Origin: Palsa-504 sp963790065
Lineage (GTDB): Bacteria > Actinomycetota > Actinomycetes > Streptosporangiales > Streptosporangiaceae
Direction of reading: 5' to 3'
Length of the DNA: 64,000 bases
Assembly (NCBI GenBank): GCA_963790065.1
Contig: CAWBNK010000016.1
Coordinates: forward strand, 62,001 to 126,000
Shown: positions 1-6,724 of the stretch, one piece after another
Position numbering within the stretch: position 1 is the stretch's first letter
Layout: every line of letters starts with the position of its first letter
Translations under genes and position numbers: made by a program
The notes under the pieces: model-generated
Told to the model about the DNA's origin: nothing
The model's database searches: none
Seen by the model: the letters and a program-made list of their open reading frames with translations, nothing else

Positions 1-1
1 T

Positions 2-781
2 GGTGCCGCCGAGGCCCTGGCACCCGAGGACCGGGATCTGCGAGCTGGCGCGTGGGGCATCGGCCGGGCGCTCGCCGCCCTGCTCGCCGAGGACCGGGAC
101 GGCGCCCGCCATGCCCTGGCCCGGGCCCGGGAGGAGGCCCCCGACCAGCACGCTCGCATCCTCAACCCCTACGAAGGACCGGAACTCTTGCTGCGGGCGC
201 TAGCCGGCGAAGCCAACCGTGACGAGATCGACGACGCTGCCGCCGCGGTCGTCAAGGCCGCGCGCTGGCCCGAGCTGTGGTTCGGTGCCGCTCAGGCGGT
301 TACCCGCGGCTCCGGCGGTGACGCGGCTGGCGCGCAGGCAGCCCTCGCCGCGGCCCTGGCCGCCGGATCCCCTTACCCGGTCTTCTCCGCGCTGGTCCGG
401 CGTCTGGCCGCCGAGGCCACCCTGCGCGATCACTGGGGCCATCCCGAGGATCTGCTGCGCTCCGCCGATGCCACGTTCACCCGGCTCCGGCTCGGCCGGG
501 CGTCGGCCGCCTGCCGGGTGCTCCTCAAGGCGGCCGGCTATCCCGCGCCGCGGCGGCGGGCGGCCGACCCCGGACTGCCTGCCAGCCTGCTCGCGAGCGG
601 CGTCACCGGCCGCGAGGCCGAAGTCCTCGACCTGCTCGCCGACCGGCTCTCCAACCGCGAGATCGCCGACCGGCTGTTCCTGTCGCCGCGCACCGTCGAA
701 AAGCACGTCGCGGCGTTGCTGGCCAAGCTCGCTGTCCAGGACCGGGCCGGCCTGGCCCGGCTCGCCCGCGCCCAGCGCTGA
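2..781 (+). CDS. LuxR-type transcriptional regulator, C-terminal part (cut by window start)
   Basis: The frame is open from base 2, so the gene begins outside the window; 259 residues are visible. The last 65 or so form a LuxR/GerE helix-turn-helix: TGREAEVLDLL is followed by NREIADRLFLSPRTVEKHV, the usual recognition-helix pattern. The alanine- and leucine-rich part before it looks like the helical repeats that precede the HTH in large LAL-type (MalT-like) regulators. An ATPase domain, if present, would lie to the left of the window. It is probably a DNA-binding regulator; target and ligand are unknown. The next gene starts 93 bases downstream on the same strand. Confidence 0.85.
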   Translation, partial: GAAEALAPEDRDLRAGAWGIGRALAALLAEDRDGARHALARAREEAPDQHARILNPYEGPELLLRALAGEANRDEIDDAAAAVVKAARWPELWFGAAQAVTRGSGGDAAGAQAALAAALAAGSPYPVFSALVRRLAAEATLRDHWGHPEDLLRSADATFTRLRLGRASAACRVLLKAAGYPAPRRRAADPGLPASLLASGVTGREAEVLDLLADRLSNREIADRLFLSPRTVEKHVAALLAKLAVQDRAGLARLARAQR

Positions 782-874
782 ACCCACAATGGGTGCTTTC
801 CACCCATGTGCCGCGCCAGGCCGCGGGCGACCATCGGATCAACGCCATCGGCAGCACGATCCGAGGAGGTCCCA

Positions 875-1159
875 ATGACCATCGCCGCCGTCTTCGAGTT
901 CCCGGGCGAGCCGGTCGAGAAGTACCACAAGGTCTTCGAGGCCGGACCGGCCATCGTCAACCAGCCCGGCCGCATGTACCACGTCTGCTACCGCACCGGA
1001 ACCGGGTTCACCGTCATCGACATCTGGGCCGACGAGCAGTCGTTCGCCGCCTTCGGCGAGACCCTGGGCCCGGCCGTACAGCGCGCCGGTCTCGACGCCA
1101 AGCCGGCCGTGTACCCGGTCGAGCAGTACATGACCCAGGACGGCACCCGGAGCTCGTAG
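875..1159 (+). CDS. Small dimeric alpha/beta-barrel (ABM-like) protein
   Basis: This 94-residue protein starts at ATG 875, where an AGGAGG about 6 bases upstream decides the start; an in-frame ATG at 806 lacks a ribosome site. The sequence runs beta-alpha-beta (MTIAAVFEFPGEP, then VEKYHKVFEAG, then MYHVCYRTGTGFTVIDIWAD, then a helix around SFAAFGETLGP). This is the shape and length of antibiotic-biosynthesis-monooxygenase or other dimeric alpha/beta-barrel proteins. No catalytic residues can be assigned, so a specific reaction is not claimed. It lies between a LuxR regulator and an aldo/keto reductase remnant. Confidence 0.65.
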   Translation: MTIAAVFEFPGEPVEKYHKVFEAGPAIVNQPGRMYHVCYRTGTGFTVIDIWADEQSFAAFGETLGPAVQRAGLDAKPAVYPVEQYMTQDGTRSS

Positions 1160-1160
1160 C

Positions 1161-1548
1161 TCAGATCATGTCAAACGTGTCGGGATCGCGGCCGGTCCGC
1201 TCGTTCCGGTTCAGCGCGCTGATCGCCTCGATCTCGGCACCGCACAGCCCGAAGTCGCGCCTTCAGCGACTCATCGAAGGCCCGGCGCGCGTCATCGGGC
1301 CGGCGGGCGTCGTTGCTCAGCTTGCTGGTGACGTAGACCTCGCTGCGGTCCAGGCCGGACCGGCTGATCGCCTCTCCGACCTGCATCTCGTTGCCATACA
1401 TCTCGGCCGTGTCGATGTGCCGGTAGCCGGCCTCGAGCGCGGCGGACACCACGGCCGCGGTGTCGGCCGGCTTGACCATGAAGACGCCGAAGCCGAACTG
1501 CGGGATGGTCTGGCCGTTATTCAGCGTGATGTCCGGTATGACGGTCAC
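1161..1548 (-). pseudogene. Aldo/keto reductase remnant with internal deletion and frameshift
   Basis: Starting at 1548, the first 90-odd residues are a normal aldo/keto reductase N-terminus: FGFGVFMV, then GYRHIDTAEMYGNE with the catalytic Asp and Tyr, then VTSKLSND and FDESLK. After FDESLK the frame becomes meaningless. Shifting frame restores the family's normal C-terminal end (FGLCGAEIEAISALNRNERT, then GRDPDTFDMI and a stop at 1161-1163). The central part of the barrel, roughly 150 residues in a typical ~275-residue member, is missing. The gene therefore has an internal deletion whose joint also changes frame, and it should not make an active enzyme. Confidence 0.85.
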
Positions 1549-1642
1549 GACAGGATCTGTCTTCCAGGGGTTTGGATTCGCGGGCTTGAACTCGCCCTGA
1601 TCCCCAGACCCTGCCCGTTCCCCGCCGCTCTACACGGACGGG

Positions 1643-3355
1643 TCAGTGCCTGCTTATCACGCAGTCATGCAGCGCCACCTCGGGCTCATTGAGCGTGGCC
1701 GGATGGCCGTCGGAACCCAGCAGGGCCATGACGTACCTGACGTCCGAGTTGACGGTGACGATCGCGGCGTCATGATAGCGCCCGTCCCCCCATGCGCCGA
1801 TTCCCACTTTGCCGTGGATCTCGGTGAAGGGCCGAGGGGGATTCGCCTTCAGGAGCGCGCATCTGAGGAACGGGACTCCCATGATGCCGATCAGTTCGCT
1901 GTCCTCGGGCTGGCCGAGCAGGCTGCCCTTGGCCAGCAGGGCCAGGAACCGTGCCACCTGCAGGGCTGTCCCGGTGAAGTTCGATACCTTATGGTCGCGC
2001 TTTTGCCATCGCGGAGCCAGCGGCTTTCCGGCCCGGTCATCGGGGAGCCAGTCTCCGTGGGCGTAGTTGCCCGATACCCACAGGCCGGAGTTGGTCTTCG
2101 TTTCGAAGAAGCCTGCCTTACCGAGCACTCCGTTGATGTACGGAAAGCTGAGCGGGGTGATGAACCTCCCTGCCGAATCGTCGTTCGACCAGCCGAGGGC
2201 CGATTTCATGCAGTCAAGGAAGAGCCAGTTCTGGGGCGGAGGGTTGTTCTCGCCGATCTTGCTGAGCTCCTCCCACGTGACCGGCGGCTCGCGCTGAAGG
2301 AAGGCCGCCTTGCCGTCCGGGCCCAGCTTCAAGATGGCGTCGAAGTGGGGATGATGATTCGGGGGCATGCTGCGGAAGGCCGCGTTCAGCTCAGGTTGCC
2401 ACGCCTTGGTCAGCTCGGCGAATATCTGCGCCTGCCATCCGCGCTTGGCCGTTGAGAACCCGTCCAGGATCCTCATTCTCGCGTACTTCTCGACCCGTTT
2501 CCTGAGTTCGAATGCCGTGTACGCGGCGAAAAGCTTCCCCATGCTCCCGACGTACACCATGTCCGTGTCATGCTGCCCGGCGTAGGGCACGTGGTCATTG
2601 CCGCTGACGCTCAGATCCATCACGGCCACGCACAATCCGGTCAGGTCCGCGCGATTCAGCGCATTGCCGACGCAGTCGGTAAAACCCTTATTGGCCTTGT
2701 CCCGGGGCAGCGGGATGAGGGAAGGGAAAGGCGCAACCATCCTGGGCGGGCTTTCGCTGGCTTCGCTCAAGCCGCGTTCCCGCAGGAAACCCGGCATGCT
2801 GGTCGGCTGCGACACGGGCCGGCCCTGGTTGTCGAGCAGGTGCGGCGTGTCGGTCAGCAGCACGGCGGTGTCGTCGGCCGGGCCGAAGGCCGCCCGGACC
2901 GGCCCGCCGCGCAGGCCCGGCCAGTTGCCCGTGATCGGCTTGGGAAAACCCGCCCGGGCGCTGGCCCGGCGGGGGGAGAAGCTGGTGTAGGCGTCGCCGC
3001 GGAACAGGTAGATGATGTCGGGTGCCCAGGTGATCGCGGCGTCGATGCGGTCGGGGAATACGCCAGGCCAGTCCGGCGCGTACGGCCGGGGATAGCCAGG
3101 GTACGGGCGTCCGGCCGCGACGTCATAGCGCAGGTGTTGGCCGCCGCGGAACAGGTACAGGCTGCCGTCGGGATGCAGCAACGCGGCGTCGATGTCACGC
3201 TGGAACGTCCCGGGGAACTCCGCCGTGATCGGCCGCGGGTCGCCGTGATCGGCCACGTGGCGCCGGCTGGTGTAGCGCCATACCCGGTCGCCCGAGAACA
3301 CGTAAAGCCCGTGTCCTGGTACCGAGACGGCGGTGTCGATGACCGCGGTGTCCAT
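1643..3355 (-). CDS. Hemopexin-like propeller fused to beta-lactamase/PBP-like serine hydrolase domain
   Basis: This is a 570-residue protein, last gene of the minus-strand operon. Residues 1 to about 185 hold four hemopexin-type blades, recognisable by repeated units such as LYVFSGDRVWRY, LYLFRGGQHLRYD and IYLFRGDAYTSF, each followed by a P-I/Y-x-x-x-W/F-P-G turn. Residues from about 225 onward resemble serine beta-lactamase/DD-peptidase folds: SMGK at 271-274 fits the SxxK nucleophile motif, SGN in WVSGNYAHGDW fits SxN, and KVGIGAW fits the KTG box with Val for Thr. No signal peptide or lipobox is visible at the start, so the location is unclear. Reaction and substrate are unknown; the domain call is inference from motifs. 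The gap to the gene upstream is 24 bases. Confidence 0.75.
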   Translation of the reverse strand: MDTAVIDTAVSVPGHGLYVFSGDRVWRYTSRRHVADHGDPRPITAEFPGTFQRDIDAALLHPDGSLYLFRGGQHLRYDVAAGRPYPGYPRPYAPDWPGVFPDRIDAAITWAPDIIYLFRGDAYTSFSPRRASARAGFPKPITGNWPGLRGGPVRAAFGPADDTAVLLTDTPHLLDNQGRPVSQPTSMPGFLRERGLSEASESPPRMVAPFPSLIPLPRDKANKGFTDCVGNALNRADLTGLCVAVMDLSVSGNDHVPYAGQHDTDMVYVGSMGKLFAAYTAFELRKRVEKYARMRILDGFSTAKRGWQAQIFAELTKAWQPELNAAFRSMPPNHHPHFDAILKLGPDGKAAFLQREPPVTWEELSKIGENNPPPQNWLFLDCMKSALGWSNDDSAGRFITPLSFPYINGVLGKAGFFETKTNSGLWVSGNYAHGDWLPDDRAGKPLAPRWQKRDHKVSNFTGTALQVARFLALLAKGSLLGQPEDSELIGIMGVPFLRCALLKANPPRPFTEIHGKVGIGAWGDGRYHDAAIVTVNSDVRYVMALLGSDGHPATLNEPEVALHDCVISRH

Positions 3356-3379
3356 GGCCGCTGGCTCGCGCGGGTGGCT

Positions 3380-4714
3380 CTAGTGCACCAGCGGGCCGGT
3401 GACCGGCCGGTGACCGTTGCCGCTGGCGCTCAGCGAGCGGGCCGGCGGCGTATGGCGCTGGAGCTGGGCCTGGGGCTTCGCCGGGCCCTGCGCGGATACC
3501 CGGACACCCTGGTCCTTAATGCTGTCGCCGGTCGCCATCTCCCACAGGTCGATGATCCGGATCATGTCCCGCTGCAGGCTCGTGTTGCCCTTGTACAGGG
3601 TTTCCGCCTGGGCGCTGGAGTCGAATGAGCTGAGTTCGATGAACCGCAGCACCGTCGAGACGAGGTCGGCTATCTGGAACAGCTCCCAGGAGCGCGGCGA
3701 CGGCTTCATCCCCACCCGCTCGCCGATCTTCGTCAGCCGGTCGAACGGATCGCTTCCCTGAGCCCGCAGGTCGACGACCAGCGGGGTGTCCGACTCGACG
3801 GTCAGGTGGAACCAGGAGAGCTGGCTGACCGCCACGAACTCCTCCCGGGCCAGCTGCCCGCCCAGGCGGCGCATGTCAAGCATGTCCTTGAGATACCGGC
3901 AGACCTCGGCGATGTAGGCCGGGTCGGTCGGGTTGGCGCCGCTGGTGTTGTTGACGTTCTCGTAGCCGATCCACACCTGGCGGAGCAGCTCAAGCCACAG
4001 CTGGTGAAAGCGGGTGTTCGCCACGCCGACGTCCCGCTTCCACGGCTGCTCGCCGCCTGGTGCCGGGTAGGCGGCCGGGAGCGAGTGGGGCAGGTCCATG
4101 CCGAGCAGCCGCCAGTACAGGTTGCGCCGGGTGACGCGGGTGTCCGGGCGGAACTGGCTGGCGGTCCCGGTGATGTGAAACAGCGGCGGATCGCGGAAGA
4201 ACAGCTCCTCAGTCGCCCGCACCCACTGCTGCGTCTGCTGGCTCGGCGGCTCCAGCGTCTCGCCTACCACGTACCTGCGGGTCACCTCGGCCAGGATCTC
4301 GTACACCCCGGTGCTCTCGATGATCAGCGCGTAGGCGGCATGCTCCCAGGGCAGCCCGACCGAGGTGGCGATTATCTGCCCCGGTGCCGGGTTGAGCGCC
4401 GGGTCCAGCGTGAAGCGGGGCACCTGCCCGGCGGTCTCGGGGATGCCTGACCGCAGGAAGCCCAGGGTAAGCACGGGATCGGGCGATTCCGGCAGCTCGA
4501 GCGCTCCGATGATGCCCGGATTGCCCAGATACGGAGACTGATTCGCGGGGAATCCCGTCCCTAGCCACGCGGCCACCGTCCTGCTCCAGGTCCACGTGGC
4601 TTCCAGCCACTGGCTGAGCTGGTACGGGTGGACCTCGAAGACCTTGGGCGAGTATCCCGCCGAGGGAAGGCTGAGCGTCGGGTCGTTCAGCAGGCGTGCG
4701 AGAGTACGGAACAT
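3380..4714 (-). CDS. Hypothetical protein of unknown function (444 aa)
   Basis: I do not recognise a family. The protein is mostly globular, rich in Trp and Tyr, with helical stretches in the second half (ARFHQLWLELL-type and FQIADLVSTVLRFIELSSF) and a disordered Ser/Gln/Pro-rich tail. There is no signal peptide, no clear membrane segment and no obvious catalytic motif. It is tightly placed in the operon: 9 bases after the gene upstream and 24 bases before the hemopexin-hydrolase gene. It is therefore probably co-expressed with them and may be a structural or accessory component. Codon usage matches the neighbours, which supports it being a real gene. Confidence 0.75.
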   Translation of the reverse strand: MFRTLARLLNDPTLSLPSAGYSPKVFEVHPYQLSQWLEATWTWSRTVAAWLGTGFPANQSPYLGNPGIIGALELPESPDPVLTLGFLRSGIPETAGQVPRFTLDPALNPAPGQIIATSVGLPWEHAAYALIIESTGVYEILAEVTRRYVVGETLEPPSQQTQQWVRATEELFFRDPPLFHITGTASQFRPDTRVTRRNLYWRLLGMDLPHSLPAAYPAPGGEQPWKRDVGVANTRFHQLWLELLRQVWIGYENVNNTSGANPTDPAYIAEVCRYLKDMLDMRRLGGQLAREEFVAVSQLSWFHLTVESDTPLVVDLRAQGSDPFDRLTKIGERVGMKPSPRSWELFQIADLVSTVLRFIELSSFDSSAQAETLYKGNTSLQRDMIRIIDLWEMATGDSIKDQGVRVSAQGPAKPQAQLQRHTPPARSLSASGNGHRPVTGPLVH

Positions 4715-4723
4715 CGCTGACTC

Positions 4724-5380
4724 CTAGTTACGGCGGGTCGGTCGACCGGTCGCCGGCCGTGCGGCCGGGCGGCCCAGGCGGACCGGCCGTCCGTGCCGGT
4801 CGAGGATCTCGACCCGGCTGATATGCGTACATGAACTGAGGCCAGGAATGACGGCGCCGGATCCGGACTCCTCATAACGGGCGCGGCCGATCTCCACCAC
4901 CGGATCGTGCGGCTGGTCAGACCGGCGCCCGTAGACGACCACCCAGCTGCCGCTGGCCACCCCCTGCTCGATCACGATGAGATCCCCGTCGGTGCGGTAC
5001 AGCACGATCGACGCGGCGCCCCGCCGGCCGAGCGCGGTACGGAACACGTCGTAGTCGAGCGCGAGCTGCTGCTGCGCGCCGGTCAGGGTGCCGCCGACGC
5101 GAGACGCGCCCTCGGCTGCCGTGCCGGGAGAGCTGCCAGCCTGTATGCCCTCGATCACGCTCCTGACCAGGCTGCGCAGTTCCTCGCTTGGCATGAGCAC
5201 GACCCGCTGCGGGAGGCCGGTTGCCTCCCGCTCGGCCTGCGTCTCCAGCGCCGCCTCGACGGCCAGTTCGGCGGCCGCCACGGCGACTTTCTCCGCCTCC
5301 CTGGCTCGTTCCGCCTCGTCGACGGCCTCGGCGGCGGCGCGCCGTTGTGATGGTCTGCGGGCTTGTTCCTCTGCGGCCAC
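4724..5380 (-). CDS. Hypothetical protein with N-terminal Ala/Glu-rich coiled coil
   Basis: This is a 218-residue protein of no recognised family. GTG 5380 is chosen because a GGAGG sits 5 bases before it; a TTG at 5392 would put that site inside the gene. The first 60 residues are an Ala/Glu/Arg-rich helix (EEQARRPSQRRAAAEAVDEA and on) likely to form a coiled coil. The middle (LDYDVFRTALGRRGAASIVL, then DLIVIEQGVASGSWVVVYGR) looks like a small beta-rich domain, and the end is basic. No signal peptide or catalytic motif is seen. It lies 30 bases downstream of the HExxH gene and 9 bases before the 444-aa gene. Confidence 0.7.
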   Translation of the reverse strand: MAAEEQARRPSQRRAAAEAVDEAERAREAEKVAVAAAELAVEAALETQAEREATGLPQRVVLMPSEELRSLVRSVIEGIQAGSSPGTAAEGASRVGGTLTGAQQQLALDYDVFRTALGRRGAASIVLYRTDGDLIVIEQGVASGSWVVVYGRRSDQPHDPVVEIGRARYEESGSGAVIPGLSSCTHISRVEILDRHGRPVRLGRPAARPATGRPTRRN

Positions 5381-5410
5381 GTGATCCTCCAAGCGGGTCG
5401 TTCGGACTGG

Positions 5411-6724
5411 TTAGGCGGCTTCGGCGGCGGGCTCGGTGCCGAGCCGCTCGAGCCAGGCATCTAGGTGCCTGGCGAGATCCGGGCCGCGTTCGGGTGCGAC
5501 GGCGGCCTGCAGGGTGTTGTAGGCGAGGATGCGCAATGACTCGTGCCGTTGTAGGTAGGTCGAGGTGTACAGGGAGTCGCCGGCCCGGGCGGCCAGCGCG
5601 CTGAGTTCCGGCGGGCTGGCGCGGCGCGGATCGGCCACGGCGGCCAGGGCCCGGCCGCCGAAGGCGCGCATCGGCTGGCGGGTACATACATCGGCGAGCG
5701 CCCGCAGGTGCGGAAGGGTGGCCTCGGCCACATGGCGGGATCCGGGCGGAGCATGGTCCAGCGGGTGACGGTCGATCCAGATCTGGCGGAGTGCGTCCCA
5801 GGGGCCGTCGCCGTACCAGGTGCGGCAGAGCTCGGTGTTGAACAGCACGCGCAGCCAGGCGAACGGGTGCGGATCGCCGTAGATCATCGTGAAGACTTCT
5901 GCCGTGCTGCCGTCGACCACATCGGCCAGCGCCGGCACGGGGGAGTACCCGAGCAGGACGAACGCGCCGGCATCGGCGGCGACTTCGCTCGCCCAGGAGC
6001 GCCAGGCGTCGGCCGCGGCCTCCGAGTAGGGCCGGAGGACCTGGTGCAAGGCGGTGCCGAGTTCGGCATTCCAGCGGCACAAGTGGGCGACCTGGTGCAT
6101 GCTCTCGTGGCATAGCGACGTCGGCCGGAGCAGGTTGTGCCGGGTGATCTTGACCGCGGCGGCCGGAGACAGCGCGCCGTTGTCCCACAGCCGGACGTCG
6201 GCGCGCAGGATCGACGCTCCGGCCCCCCGCGCCGGGTAGGTAAGTACCGGCGGCGAGTCGATGCCGAGCGGCCGCAGCAGCGCGTCCATACTGTCCACCG
6301 CGATGCTGTCCAGCCCGCGCAGCAGGCGGCCGAGCCGCGGAGTGGTACGGGTGTTCACCGCGTCGCCGTAGAAGTCGATCACCATTTCGGCCTGCAGGTA
6401 CCGGTGCCGCGTCTGGAGCAGCCGCTGGCGCAGCCGCCTGATGTCATCGCGCGACCCGGCCGCCAGTACCCCGGCCAGCAGCTGATCAGCCTCCCGAGCC
6501 ACGGAGAACGCGATGCTGCGCAGCCGGCTACGGATCTGGGTGTCGAGGTAGCGCTCCAGTGCGGCCCATGCCGCTGGCGCCGCGATCGCATCCAGGTCGG
6601 CCAGGGTATGCGCCGCCGCGTTCCAGTGCGCGGCTTCGGCGGCCAGCTGAGTCCGCTCGGCGGCCAGCTGAGTCCGCTCGGCGGTCAGCTCAGTCCGCTC
6701 GGCGGCTAGGCGGAGTTCAGCCAT
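5411..6724 (-). CDS. HExxH-containing putative zinc metalloprotease with heptad-repeat N-terminus
   Basis: This is a 437-residue protein. Residues 1-32 are made of repeated LAAERTQ heptads encoded by a 21-bp tandem repeat, so the start is probably a coiled coil. LCHESMHQVAHL contains HESMH (H206, E207, H210), a classic zinc-peptidase HExxH. E247 in SEVAADAGAF is a plausible third zinc ligand, giving a gluzincin-like arrangement. No signal peptide or membrane segment is visible. Its start overlaps the end of the 871-aa gene by 8 bases, so the two are probably translationally coupled. It may process a neighbouring operon product, but that is inference; I do not know the family. Confidence 0.75.
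   Translation of the reverse strand: MAELRLAAERTELTAERTQLAAERTQLAAEAAHWNAAAHTLADLDAIAAPAAWAALERYLDTQIRSRLRSIAFSVAREADQLLAGVLAAGSRDDIRRLRQRLLQTRHRYLQAEMVIDFYGDAVNTRTTPRLGRLLRGLDSIAVDSMDALLRPLGIDSPPVLTYPARGAGASILRADVRLWDNGALSPAAAVKITRHNLLRPTSLCHESMHQVAHLCRWNAELGTALHQVLRPYSEAAADAWRSWASEVAADAGAFVLLGYSPVPALADVVDGSTAEVFTMIYGDPHPFAWLRVLFNTELCRTWYGDGPWDALRQIWIDRHPLDHAPPGSRHVAEATLPHLRALADVCTRQPMRAFGGRALAAVADPRRASPPELSALAARAGDSLYTSTYLQRHESLRILAYNTLQAAVAPERGPDLARHLDAWLERLGTEPAAEAA
6637..6709 (-). repeat. 21-bp tandem repeat encoding LAAERTQ heptads
   Basis: Three full copies and one partial copy of a 21-base unit (CGGCGGCCAGCTGAGTCCGCT on the plus strand) lie head to tail at the 5' end of the HExxH gene. 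The unit is a multiple of three and encodes one heptad, so copy-number changes would keep the frame while altering the length of the predicted coiled coil. Confidence 0.9.

Noticed and set aside
1570..1580. TTTGGATTCG upstream of the aldo/keto reductase remnant as a fourth VanR-like site
   Set aside because: Only half of the palindrome matches, there is no clear promoter around it and the gene is broken; chance is likely.
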